Shown here: one piece after another, positions 9,772 through 17,236 of the stretch
How the letters are laid out: each line of letters opens with the position of its first letter
Numbering within the stretch: the stretch's first letter is position 1
NCBI GenBank assembly: GCA_033875255.1
Contig: JAWZSN010000026.1
Span: 11,906-75,905, forward strand
DNA from: Marinimicrococcus sp033875255
GTDB lineage: Bacteria; Pseudomonadota; Alphaproteobacteria; Geminicoccales; Geminicoccaceae
Reading direction: 5' to 3'
DNA length: 64,000 nt
Notes under the pieces: generated by a model
What the model saw: the letters and a program-made list of their open reading frames with translations, nothing else
Database searches by the model: none
What the model was told of the DNA's origin: nothing
Program-made: the position numbers and the translations under genes

Positions 9772-9785
9772 TCTTAGATCTAAGA
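9772..9785. promoter_or_regulatory. Perfect palindrome, candidate GntR operator
   Basis: TCTTAGATCTAAGA is a perfect 14-bp inverted repeat in the 216-bp gap between the divergent TAXI and GntR genes. FCD-type GntR regulators bind short palindromes in such divergent regions, so this is the obvious candidate operator for both promoters. The assignment is inferred from position and symmetry. Confidence 0.5.
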
Positions 9786-9853
9786 TCGCAGAGCTTCGGG
9801 CATAGGCGGCCCGGACCGCGTCCTCCCGGGAACAGGTCGGAAAACCATCCTTG

Positions 9854-10546
9854 ATGAATGCAGTGGACACGACCGGCGGCGGTCTTCGCCAGGTGGAGAC
9901 GGCAACCCTCCAGGACAGGGTCTATGGCGAGTTGCGTCGCGCCATCATGGCCGGTGTCTACCGGCCCGGCGAGACGCTGAGCACGGGCACGCTGGCCGCG
10001 GCGGTGGGCACCAGCCTCATGCCGGTGCGCGAGGCGCTGCGCCGGCTGGCCGCCGAGCAGGCGGTGGAGATCCTCCCCAAGCGCGGGATCCGCATCCCGC
10101 TGGTCGACCGGGCCCGCTACCGCGAGCTCGGGCGGGTGCGCATGATGCTCGAGGGCGAGGCCGCTTCCATGGCCGCCGCCTTCGTGAGCGACGACGAGCT
10201 GGCGCAGCTCGAGGATCTGTGCGCCCGCATGAACGCCTGCGTGCCCGGCCGCGAGCGCTGGCAGGACTATGTGGTGGCCAACCACGCCTTCCACTTCACC
10301 GTCTACGCCGCCAGCCGCTCGCGCGTCCTGCTGCCCATCATCGAGAGCCTGTGGCTGCAGTCCGGCCCCTTGCGCAACCTCTACGGCGAGGTCGGCATCA
10401 AGGACCGCGGCGGCCACCACGAGACCATCATCGCCGCGCTTCGCACCCGCGATGCCGAGGCCGCCCGCCGTGCCATGGCCCGCGACATCGAGACCGGCGT
10501 CGAGTTCTTCTGCTCGGTGGCGCGGTTTCCTGATGACGGCGGATGA
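9854..10546 (+). CDS. GntR family transcriptional regulator (FCD domain)
   Basis: A regulator of 230 residues. The N-terminal winged helix-turn-helix is visible in DRVYGELRRAIMAGVYRPGETLSTG and TSLMPVREALRRLAAEQAV (about residues 20-75). The C-terminal part has the all-helical FCD ligand domain, with AFHFTVYAASRSRVLLPIIESLW and GGHHETIIAALRTRDAEAA supplying typical metal-binding histidines. The start is ATG at 9854; a TTG directly before it is the alternative. It is transcribed divergently from the TRAP/CoA operon and probably controls it in response to the acid substrate or its CoA ester. Confidence 0.9.
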   Translation: MNAVDTTGGGLRQVETATLQDRVYGELRRAIMAGVYRPGETLSTGTLAAAVGTSLMPVREALRRLAAEQAVEILPKRGIRIPLVDRARYRELGRVRMMLEGEAASMAAAFVSDDELAQLEDLCARMNACVPGRERWQDYVVANHAFHFTVYAASRSRVLLPIIESLWLQSGPLRNLYGEVGIKDRGGHHETIIAALRTRDAEAARRAMARDIETGVEFFCSVARFPDDGG

Positions 10547-10754
10547 TCATGCCGCCCATCATCTGCGATTCAAGCGGCAGTAAAGTGATATTGAAATATA
10601 GAGATCGCGATCCCATATTTGATGGGTAACAGAAATGCCCAGGACGAAGCATTGGCGGGCATAGATAATGCCCGAAGCGGTCCGTCATGCCGGTTCTGGC
10701 GTGAACGACTGCCCAGATGCTTCCCATGGGAAATAAAAAGGAGAACGATCAACA

Positions 10755-11021
10755 ATGCGGATGATGCCCACCCAAAGCCACCAGGACGATCGCCAGAGCA
10801 TGGCGGGCAAGATGGGCCGGTACGCTGTCCATCCCGGTCAGCTGAAGCCGGCCGCGCGGCGCAGCGAGGTGACGCCAGCCGCCAGGCGCGGCCGTCCTGC
10901 CCGCCAACCTTCCGATGCGGCGGAGATCGAGGCGCGCCAGGAGGCGCAGGACCGCAAGGCCATCGAGCGCGCCGAGAACGAGGGCATGATCCTGCGTTGC
11001 GTGGACGCGCTCGCGGCGTGA
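10755..11021 (+). CDS. Small basic protein of unknown function
   Basis: An 88-residue open frame with an AAGGAGAA ribosome binding site 9 bases before its ATG. The product is hydrophilic and rich in arginine and alanine (ARRGRPARQPSDAAEIEARQEAQDRK), with a probable helical C-terminus ending in DALAA. No family is recognised. The upstream 200 bp are less GC-rich than the surroundings and could hold its promoter. It is convergent with the glutamate-synthase-like gene, with a hairpin between them. The good ribosome binding site is the main argument that it is real. Confidence 0.55.
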   Translation: MRMMPTQSHQDDRQSMAGKMGRYAVHPGQLKPAARRSEVTPAARRGRPARQPSDAAEIEARQEAQDRKAIERAENEGMILRCVDALAA

Positions 11022-11042
11022 TGGCGCCGGGACCCGGTGCTG

Positions 11043-11072
11043 CCTGCCGCCGGCGGCCGGCCCGGCGGCAGG
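11043..11072. terminator. Hairpin between convergent genes
   Basis: An 11-bp perfect stem, CCTGCCGCCGG paired with CCGGCGGCAGG, with an 8-base loop. It sits in the 70-bp space between two convergent genes and may end transcription from both sides. There is no T-tract, so this is a weak call. Confidence 0.4.
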
Positions 11073-11091
11073 ACCGCCGGGCGCTGTCGTT

Positions 11092-12750
11092 TCAGGCGAC
11101 CTTGCGGCGCTCGAACGGTCCGTGCGGGATCTCCGGCGGCGGGAAGCGCTCGGCGCTGGCGCGGTCCCAGCGGCTGTACCAGTCGGCCAGCTCGGGGATC
11201 TCCTCGCCGGAGACGAGGAAGCCCTCCGGCAGATAGGGATAGGCCTCGTTGCCGTCGAGGAACCCGCTGTGGGTCTGGCGGAACATGAAGTGGTAGGGCA
11301 TGAAGTCGCTGGGATTGCTCAGGCCGGCGGCACCGGCGATCTCGCCCAGCGCCTTCATCGTGTTGCGGTGGAAGCGGGCCACTCGCTCGCTCTTGTCGCC
11401 GACGTCGATCGCCCGCTGGCGAAGCGGATCCTGGGTGGCGATGCCGACCGGGCAGCGGTTGGTGTGGCAGGCCTGCGCCTGGATGCAGCCGATGGCGAAC
11501 ATGAAGCCGCGCCCGGCATTGCACCAGTCCGCACCCAAAGCCAGCGCCCGGGCGATGTCGAAGGCGGAGATGATCTTGCCCGCCGCGGCGATCCTGACCT
11601 TGTCGCGGATTCCGGCACCGCGCAGCGTGTTGTGCACGAAGGTCAGGCCCTCCAGCATCGGCATGCCGACCCGGTTGACGAACTCCACCGGTGCGGCGCC
11701 CGTGCCGCCTTCCGCACCGTCGACCACGATGAAATCGGGCAGGATGCCCGTCGCCAGCATGGCCTTGACCATGCTCATGAACTCGCGCCGGTGGCCGATG
11801 CACAGCTTGAAGCCCACCGGCTTGCCGCCCGAGAGCTCGCGCAGCTGCCCGATGAACTGCATCAGGCCGACCGGGGTCGAGAAGGTGCTGTGGCCGACCG
11901 GCGAGATGCAGTCCACGCCCATGGGGATGCCACGCGCCTCGGCGATCTCCGGCGAGATCTTGGAGGCCGGCAGCATGCCGCCATGGCCGGGCTTCGCACC
12001 CTGGCTCAGCTTGAGCTCGATCATCCTGACCTGCGCGTCGGCGGCCTGCCGGGCGAACTTCTCCGGCGAGAAGCTGCCGTCCTCGTTGCGGCACCCGAAA
12101 TAGCCGGAGGCCACCTGGTAGACCAGGTCGCCGCCGCCCTGGCGATGGTAGCGGCTGATTCCGCCCTCGCCGGTGTCGTGGGCGAAGCCGCCCTTTTTGG
12201 CCCCGCTGTTGAGCGCGAGGATGGCGTTGGCCGACAGCGAGCCGAAGCTCATCGCCGAGATGTTGTAGAGGCTCGCATCATAGGGCTGGCGGCAGGCCGG
12301 CCCGCCGACCCGGACCCTGAAGTCGGTATCGGTGATGGTGAGCGGGGCGGCCGAGTGGGTGAGCCACGCATAGCCTGAGCCGTAGACCTTCTCGATGGTG
12401 CCGAACGGCCGCTTGTCCTCCTCGCCCTTGGCACGCTGATAGACCAGCGCGCGATCCTGGCGGCTGAACGGCACCTCGTCCTGATCGCTCTCGATGAGGT
12501 ACTGCCGGATCTCCGGCCTGAAGCTCTCGAAGAGGAAGCGCAGATGCCCGATCACCGGGTAGTTCCGCAGGATCGAATGCCTCGACTGCCGCAGATCGTG
12601 CAGCCCGAGCAGGAACAGCGCCCCCGATGCCGCGGCAAGCAGGAACAGCCATCCGGCATAGAGCGCTCCGCCCACGAGCGAGGCGAAGGTGACGAGCGCC
12701 ACGGCGACGAAGACCGTGTAGCGCTGGGATGAGAGAATGGTCGTTACCAT
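11092..12750 (-). CDS. Membrane-anchored FMN-binding glutamate synthase-like protein
   Basis: A 552-residue protein with one or two N-terminal membrane segments (about residues 10-55, YTVFVAVALVTFASLVGGALYAG onward in part) followed by the FMN-binding alpha-barrel of the glutamate synthase large subunit. Visible signatures are NISAMSFGSLSANAI, GVDCISPVGHSTF, VDGAEGGTGAAP and the cluster motif CIQAQACHTNRCPVG, with cysteine spacing as in the 3Fe-4S site of glutamate synthase. The amidotransferase domain is absent, as is normal in this stand-alone family. The start is ATG at 12750; the longer frame lacks a sensible N-terminus. Its electron donor and true reaction are unknown. Confidence 0.88.
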   Translation of the reverse strand: MVTTILSSQRYTVFVAVALVTFASLVGGALYAGWLFLLAAASGALFLLGLHDLRQSRHSILRNYPVIGHLRFLFESFRPEIRQYLIESDQDEVPFSRQDRALVYQRAKGEEDKRPFGTIEKVYGSGYAWLTHSAAPLTITDTDFRVRVGGPACRQPYDASLYNISAMSFGSLSANAILALNSGAKKGGFAHDTGEGGISRYHRQGGGDLVYQVASGYFGCRNEDGSFSPEKFARQAADAQVRMIELKLSQGAKPGHGGMLPASKISPEIAEARGIPMGVDCISPVGHSTFSTPVGLMQFIGQLRELSGGKPVGFKLCIGHRREFMSMVKAMLATGILPDFIVVDGAEGGTGAAPVEFVNRVGMPMLEGLTFVHNTLRGAGIRDKVRIAAAGKIISAFDIARALALGADWCNAGRGFMFAIGCIQAQACHTNRCPVGIATQDPLRQRAIDVGDKSERVARFHRNTMKALGEIAGAAGLSNPSDFMPYHFMFRQTHSGFLDGNEAYPYLPEGFLVSGEEIPELADWYSRWDRASAERFPPPEIPHGPFERRKVA

Positions 12751-12943
12751 TTCCTGGACCGGTCCGGGTTCGCGACGATGCGTCGGGAAACGCGCGCGGA
12801 TCGTGCCCGATACCGTCTGGGGTCGCAAACGCTGCGTCGTGCAGGGCTTCCTTGCGACTCGCGCCCGACCGGAAGCCGGCCCTCCCGGCCCATGCGCCAC
12901 CGCCAGCCCCGCCCGGCCGCAGCATGGCGCGGGCGGGGGACCG

Positions 12944-13036
12944 TCAGGCCGCCTGCCGGTGCCGCAGCCTCGCCTCCATCCGCCGCCGCTGGGCGCGGTT
13001 GAGGCCTGGGGAGGGGGCGGGCCCGGGTTCGTTCGT
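12944..13036 (-). pseudogene. Duplicated C-terminal fragment of the 14215-14868 gene
   Basis: On the minus strand this stretch reads NEPGPAPSPGLNRAQRRR followed by MEARLRHRQAA and a stop. The intact gene at 14215-14868 ends NEPEPAPSPGLNRAQRRR, MEARLRQAKAA, stop. DNA identity is nearly complete for about 90 bp, including the stop, and is lost upstream. It is therefore a displaced copy of the 3' end of that gene, about 1.2 kb away, without its own start. Confidence 0.75.
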
Positions 13037-13109
13037 CTGCCTGTCGCCGGCAACGGTACCAGGTATGATTAACCGAAGGTTGATGCGGGCCGCCCGCCGC
13101 GCCCCGAGA

Positions 13110-13544
13110 TCAGCGGCTGGCGCCGGCCGCCTCCTCGGGGGAAAGCGTGCCGTCGGCGTCGGTGTCGCGGGCGTCGAGCTCGTCCATCTTCGCCCGGATC
13201 ACCTCGACCAGCGTCAGGCTGCCGTCGCCGGAGCTGTCGATAAGCTCGACCAGCGTGGCATCGGCGCCCTCGAGCTCGCTTGCGCCGAGACTGCCGTTGT
13301 CGTCGATATCGAGGCTCGCGAAGGTCGCCACCGTGTCGCTCACCAGCTCCGGCCGGTCCACCACCCCATCGCGGTTGCGATCGGCCAGGGCGAAGGCGGC
13401 GGCTTGCGGCGAGGAGGTCGTCTCCCCGCTGTCCATGCCGCCGTCCATGCCGCCGTCCATGCCGGCGCAGCCCCACAACAGAACGAGCCCGGCCGGCATC
13501 GCCCATGCGCGGATGCGGCGCCGCCGCCCTTGATCCTGCATCAT
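13110..13544 (-). CDS. EF-hand calcium-binding lipoprotein candidate
   Basis: A 144-residue protein with four recognisable 12-residue EF-hand loops: DRNRDGVVDRPE at 55, DIDDNGSLGASE at 79, DSSGDGSLTLVE at 103 and DTDADGTLSPEE at 127. The N-terminus is basic, then hydrophobic (AMPAGLVLLWGCAG), with a cysteine at 26 in a lipobox-like setting, suggesting an exported lipoprotein. A GMDG tetrapeptide is repeated three times straight after it. The start is ATG at 13544 behind GAGGAGG; a second ATG follows immediately. It probably binds calcium in the periplasm or on the surface; no partner can be named. Confidence 0.8.
   Translation of the reverse strand: MMQDQGRRRRIRAWAMPAGLVLLWGCAGMDGGMDGGMDSGETTSSPQAAAFALADRNRDGVVDRPELVSDTVATFASLDIDDNGSLGASELEGADATLVELIDSSGDGSLTLVEVIRAKMDELDARDTDADGTLSPEEAAGASR
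13431..13466. repeat. Three 12-bp tandem repeats in the EF-hand gene
   Basis: GTCCATGCCGCC occurs twice and GTCCATGCCGGC once, back to back. It encodes the repeated GMDG units after the predicted lipidated cysteine. Being a multiple of three, copy-number change would keep the frame. Confidence 0.8.
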
Positions 13545-13558
13545 GGCCCGACCTCCTC

Positions 13559-14008
13559 TCAGCTCAGCGTGTAGCCGCGCCCGGCCATGCAGCCGGAAAA
13601 GGCACGATAATATTCCTTGATATTGCCCTGCTGCTTGCGCGACGCCTTGTCCTTCTTCGAGGCCGCCGAGCCACCGCCCAGGAGCGCGCCCGCACCGGCG
13701 CCCAGCGCCATGCCGTGCTTGGGCTTGCCGGCAATCAGCCCCAGGATCCCGCCGCCGAAGGCGCCGGCGATTCCGCCGCCGACAGCGCTCCCGGCAACGC
13801 TTCCGCCGCTGCCGCCGCCACCCGCCGGCCGCGCCGGATCGACGCCCGTCTGGCCCTTGGCCCACTGGTAGCAGGCATATTCGTCCTGGCCCTGCTGCTC
13901 GGGGCTCTGGCCCTGCGCCGGATAAATATAGGGAGCCTGCTGCCCGAAGGCCGGCATGGTTGCGAGGAGAAGTGCGGCCACCGCCATGCCGCCGAGCGTT
14001 CGTCTCAT
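13559..14008 (-). CDS. Glycine-zipper containing exported protein
   Basis: A 149-residue protein. A signal peptide (MRRTLGGMAVAALLLATMPA) is followed by QQAPYIYPAQGQSPEQQGQ and the motif YACYQWAKGQTGVDP, then a long glycine-rich hydrophobic section (SVAGSAVGGGIAGAFGGGIL, LGAGAGALLGGG) typical of glycine-zipper membrane-associating proteins, and a lysine-rich tail ending in CMAGRGYTLS. Such proteins are usually periplasmic or outer-membrane associated and functionally undefined. It lies 14 bp upstream of the EF-hand gene on the same strand, so the two may be co-transcribed. Confidence 0.8.
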   Translation of the reverse strand: MRRTLGGMAVAALLLATMPAFGQQAPYIYPAQGQSPEQQGQDEYACYQWAKGQTGVDPARPAGGGGSGGSVAGSAVGGGIAGAFGGGILGLIAGKPKHGMALGAGAGALLGGGSAASKKDKASRKQQGNIKEYYRAFSGCMAGRGYTLS

Positions 14009-14214
14009 GGTTCTCCTGCCTCCCCTCTTGCCGCGCCACGCCCGCCGCCGCCCGGACCTACCGCGGCCGAACCGGGCGGCGAAGGCCGAAGGCGACCAAA
14101 CCTACCTGCGGGAATTTCCGCCGGAGAGCAAGCGCGGGGTGCCCGGCGGGCCGGTCTGGCCCGGTGTGTTGCGGTCAGCCTCGGCCGGCCGCAGCCGGCA
14201 TGCAGAAGCGCCGA

Positions 14215-14868
14215 TCAGGCGGCCTTTGCCTGACGCAGCCTCGCCTCCATCCGCCGGCGCTGGGCGCGGTTGAGGCCTGGCGAGGGGGCGGGCTCGGGTT
14301 CGTTCGTGCCGCAGCCGCCGAAGCCATCGCCGGGCCCGTCCTCCGCCGCCAGCATCCCGGCCACCATGCCTTGCGGGTCGAGCGCCAGCTGCGCGTCGAG
14401 TGCCGCGAGCCTTTGTTGCGCGGCCTGCCCCTCGCGCCTCGCCCGGGCGGCGGCCAGCTCGCCGGACGCCTGCCGCCAGTCGCGCTCCAGCCGGGCGCGG
14501 TAGCGCAGCACCGTCGCCAGCGACGGCAGACGCTCCGCCGCCTCCTCGCCGCCCTCGCCCAGCGCCGCCGCCGTCACCCGCGCCTCGATCGCATCCAGCC
14601 GCCGCTCGCGCACCATCACCCACGCCATCCGCTCGACCCAGTGCGTCTCGCCCGCATCGGCCGGCCGGTGCTGCGCCGACAGCGCCGCCAGCCGATGCTC
14701 GAAGAACGCCGTCTCTTCGGGGGCAAGGCTCTCGATGGCACCGCAAAGTCCGTGCCGCACGGCGTTCCGCGCGCTCGCGTCCTTGCCCTCGGGCGTGACC
14801 GGCCCGCGCGACAGGACACCGTTGCGCCGGGAGGTTTCCGACTGGGCGGGGGAAGGGGTGGCAGGCAT
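14215..14868 (-). CDS. Conserved hypothetical protein with SRRNG...SRGPVT N-terminus
   Basis: A 217-residue hydrophilic protein. The N-terminal segment SRRNGVLSRGPVTPEGKDAS followed by ARNAVRHGL is a pattern I recognise from uncharacterised proteins scattered in alphaproteobacterial genomes, often in several copies. The middle is alanine/arginine-rich and probably helical (about residues 60-160); the C-terminus is basic (LNRAQRRRMEARLRQAKAA). No catalytic motif is visible. A fragment of its 3' end is duplicated at 12944-13036, which fits a mobile or easily copied gene. Function unknown. Confidence 0.7.
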   Translation of the reverse strand: MPATPSPAQSETSRRNGVLSRGPVTPEGKDASARNAVRHGLCGAIESLAPEETAFFEHRLAALSAQHRPADAGETHWVERMAWVMVRERRLDAIEARVTAAALGEGGEEAAERLPSLATVLRYRARLERDWRQASGELAAARARREGQAAQQRLAALDAQLALDPQGMVAGMLAAEDGPGDGFGGCGTNEPEPAPSPGLNRAQRRRMEARLRQAKAA

Positions 14869-15259
14869 GGCAGGTCTCGCGGATTGAGGAAGACGTGCCG
14901 CGAGATTAGCATAGACGAGGAATTATTGCCATATCGGGGAAGGGCGGCGGTGGTCCGGGCAGCCGAGCCGCGCAAGGCGCTGCGCGCGGCTTTTGTCCTC
15001 TTTTCGGGATTTTGCGGCGGTGTCTGGCTTGAGGTTGCGGCCGACATGGAGACGGACTTGTGGCGAAGCCTCAAGACGGGTGACATTCAGGTCGGCATGG
15101 AGAAAGCTGACGGGAGCTTTCGCTGTTCAGCCTGCATCGCCCGCAGCGCGCCAGTAGGACAGCATACTTCGGCACTCGATGATCGGGCGCCTGCGACCTT
15201 GAAGGCGAGAGAATTGGATGATGCGTCCCGTCGCTTCCGACTACCAAGGGAGATTTGTC
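14869..15259. other. Intergenic region, no gene recognised
   Basis: This 391-bp stretch lies between divergent genes. GC content falls toward its right end, where the next gene begins. Open frames crossing it look like shadows of neighbouring genes. It should hold promoters for both flanking genes, but no convincing element was found. Confidence 0.5.
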
Positions 15260-15682
15260 TTGAAGAACATCGCTGGGGCAATCGCATTCGCATGGCTAAT
15301 TTTCGGAGCAATAGGTGGAGCCGAAGGGGCGAGACCGTCCCCGAATCATCCGGTGCGCATTCTCGATGTCGTCATGCAGGAAGACGCTTTGCAGGCCTTC
15401 GTGGAGGGGATGAAGATTTCTGCCAGAGAGCATAACTTTGCAATAATATTCACGAGGAGCAGTCCGCGGCCCAACAATATCCTGGTTCAAGCTTGGAGAA
15501 GTGACATCAAGATAATCTCGGTAAACAGCACAGAGGAAAACGAAGAAGGTATGCGTTTCGCAGTTGCGTTATATTATACCTGTAACGTCGATATTCCTGA
15601 CTTCGCCTTTTCTCGTGTCGCCGGTGGGATCAGGGACGCTCTTCTGTCAACGCCAGGCGTGTTGGCCGTCGACGACCAGTGA
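15260..15682 (+). CDS. Small exported protein of unknown function
   Basis: I place the start at TTG 15260, giving 140 residues. AAGGGAGA lies just upstream and the product then begins with a proper signal peptide, MKNIAGAIAFAWLIFGAIGG, with cleavage near AEG-ARP. An ATG at 15218 would add 14 residues before the signal peptide and is less likely. The mature part has no recognised domain; it contains one cysteine (YYTCNVD). Base composition is distinctly less GC-rich than the neighbours, suggesting transfer. It adjoins an AT-rich stretch and a toxin-antitoxin pair. Confidence 0.6.
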   Translation: MKNIAGAIAFAWLIFGAIGGAEGARPSPNHPVRILDVVMQEDALQAFVEGMKISAREHNFAIIFTRSSPRPNNILVQAWRSDIKIISVNSTEENEEGMRFAVALYYTCNVDIPDFAFSRVAGGIRDALLSTPGVLAVDDQ

Positions 15683-16096
15683 GACGACTTTCGGAACCGG
15701 TGAAACCCGGGGACAGTCGAGTTATCTAACCTTTCGCCGGGGCCGTCGAGTCACAAATTGCTGGCAGCAAGCCGAGCTTTCCAGAAATTCGTTAAATGCG
15801 GCGGGTGTCCCCAAATTTAACAAAACGAGAAATATCATAAAATAAGACGAGCACTTGAGGAGGACGAGACGTTTTGTACGACGAATTATCTTGATCCGAA
15901 AAGACCACGAAAAACTGCCAAGAAGAGATTTTATAGCCCTAATATCCTTAAAAAATTTGACGAACATTATCGAAAAATAGATAGACAGCAAGAGTTAAAA
16001 ACAATACCAAACATAGCAGACGAAATATTTCTTGAATGAAACGGCAACTTGCGTTCACTTTGCATTCGTTAGTTTTGTGGGCGTTCGCGGCTATGA
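15683..16096. other. AT-rich intergenic stretch with a possible gene remnant
   Basis: This 414-bp stretch is strikingly AT-rich, especially 15810-16040. A plus-strand frame from 15821 to 16039 stays open for 72 codons and has a lysine/arginine/glutamate-rich composition like real coding sequence of an AT-rich genome (YLDPKRPRKTAKKRFYSPN, then LKKFDEHYRKIDRQQ), but it has no ATG, GTG or TTG start at its head. It may be the 3' remnant of a transferred gene. A minus-strand frame at 15722-15991 overlaps it and seems less gene-like. Confidence 0.4.
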
Positions 16097-16777
16097 TCAA
16101 AGCAAAGCCCGCTTCTCGTAGACCGTAGCGATCTTTCGGCCGTCCCAGACATAGCACAGATGCCGCTCCTGGCGCCCGTTCGACAGAAGGCGGGGGCGGA
16201 AGATGGCGGTGCATTGGCCCTCATCGCGGCGGACGCTGTCGTAGGTGATTCCGTTGGAGCCTTCTTTGCGGAGCGTTCTCGCGAGCTGCTGGCCGGCCGT
16301 GTAGTCGTCATGCCGGTAGACGAGAGGCCAGGCGGCTTTCTGGCCGCGCAGGTCGTGAAGGTCGCCGGCGAGATCGACCGCGTAGACGCGCATGTCGAGC
16401 TCCATGCGGGCTTGCGCGGTGGCGCGCAGGAAGCGCTCGCGGTGGTGCTTCGTCTCGGCGATGGCGGTGTCGAGGTCGCCAGCGGCGTAGAACACGCCGT
16501 AAGTACCGTCTGAAAAGCGGCTGCCTTCGGGACTGAGATGGGTGAAGGCCGCCATGATGACGCTCGTGCCGGGACCGCTGACGCGCTCTTCCGGCGGCAC
16601 GAGCCCTATATCGCCCACCTCCTGGCGCAGGCGCGGGTTGGTCATGGACTCGAGCGCGAGGACCGCCTCCAGATCTTCAGGGTCGGCCACCCGCTCGAAG
16701 AGCTGGATGGGCGGAAAGCGGCTCGGGATGATCCGCCAGCAGGGCCGCCACGCGATGGCGGCGACGGCTGGCGTCAA
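16097..16777 (-). CDS. RES domain toxin
   Basis: A 226-residue RES-family protein, the toxin half of a Xre/RES type II toxin-antitoxin pair. Known RES toxins deplete NAD+. Family features visible are CWRIIPSRFPPIQLFERVAD near the start, SDGTYGVFYAAGDLDTAIAE in the centre, which carries conserved core residues, and GNITYDSVRR-like GSNGITYDSVRRDEGQCTAI near 185. The start is TTG at 16777, overlapping the antitoxin stop as TTGA, which implies translational coupling; the frame is open further upstream but inside the antitoxin gene. Confidence 0.85.
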   Translation of the reverse strand: MTPAVAAIAWRPCWRIIPSRFPPIQLFERVADPEDLEAVLALESMTNPRLRQEVGDIGLVPPEERVSGPGTSVIMAAFTHLSPEGSRFSDGTYGVFYAAGDLDTAIAETKHHRERFLRATAQARMELDMRVYAVDLAGDLHDLRGQKAAWPLVYRHDDYTAGQQLARTLRKEGSNGITYDSVRRDEGQCTAIFRPRLLSNGRQERHLCYVWDGRKIATVYEKRALL

Positions 16778-17178
16778 GCCCAGCCGCCACGCTGAGCGTC
16801 GAGATACTGCCTGACGACGAAAAGATCGGCGACCTGCCCCGAGAGCATCCGGTCGAGCGCGGGGCGGCCGCCAAAGAGCGGCGCGCTGTTCGGGCGCCTG
16901 ACCCATTCGTCCGCCGCCTTCTCGTTCGGCAGAAGGGTCTGGAGCGCCTTGTAGACGCCGAGGATGTAGGAGATGCGCTCCAGCGTGTCTTTCGGCAGGA
17001 TCGTATCCGGGCTCTTCTTCCACTTGAAGAACGTCGAGCGGGCGCCGAGGCCGAGCAGGGTCATCTGCTCGTGGACCGACAGGTTCCAAAGGGCGGCGAT
17101 GCGGAAGAAGGTGCGCAACGCCGGGCCCGACAGCTGCTTGCGATCGATCGGCGTTGCCTGATGTGCCTGTGCACCCAT
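16774..17178 (-). CDS. Xre/MbcA/ParS-type antitoxin
   Basis: A 134-residue protein encoded directly upstream of and overlapping the RES toxin. The N-terminal half resembles a helix-turn-helix (ALRTFFRIAALWNLSVHEQM, then LLGLGARSTFFKWKK), and the C-terminal half matches the toxin-binding antitoxin domain: LERISYILGVYKALQTLLPN, WVRRPNSAPLFGGRPALDRM. The start at ATG 17178 is preceded by CGGAGGTCGCT. It should neutralise the toxin and repress the pair from the inverted repeat just upstream. Confidence 0.85.
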   Translation of the reverse strand: MGAQAHQATPIDRKQLSGPALRTFFRIAALWNLSVHEQMTLLGLGARSTFFKWKKSPDTILPKDTLERISYILGVYKALQTLLPNEKAADEWVRRPNSAPLFGGRPALDRMLSGQVADLFVVRQYLDAQRGGWA

Positions 17179-17211
17179 AGCGACCTCCGTAAATGGAGCG
17201 TCACAGAAAAT

Positions 17212-17227
17212 AGTCCATACGTGGACT
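17212..17227 (-). promoter_or_regulatory. Inverted repeat in the toxin-antitoxin promoter
   Basis: AGTCCA and TGGACT form a 6-bp inverted repeat separated by 4 bases, about 34 bp before the antitoxin start. On the minus strand it is followed immediately by an AT-rich TATTTT that could be the -10 element, so bound antitoxin would block the promoter. Assignment is by position and symmetry. Confidence 0.5.
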
Positions 17228-17236
17228 GGAGGCAAG

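Noticed and set aside
10528..10563. Terminator hairpin after the GntR gene
   Set aside because: The possible stem (GATGACGGCGG against CCGCCCATCATC) is imperfect and has no T-tract, so it is not convincing.
13960..15435. A 491-codon plus-strand frame crossing several small genes
   Set aside because: It overlaps two minus-strand genes with ribosome binding sites and crosses the intergenic region without any domain-like stretch.
15722..15991. An 89-codon minus-strand frame in the AT-rich stretch
   Set aside because: It overlaps the more gene-like plus-strand frame, lacks a ribosome binding site and has no recognisable family.
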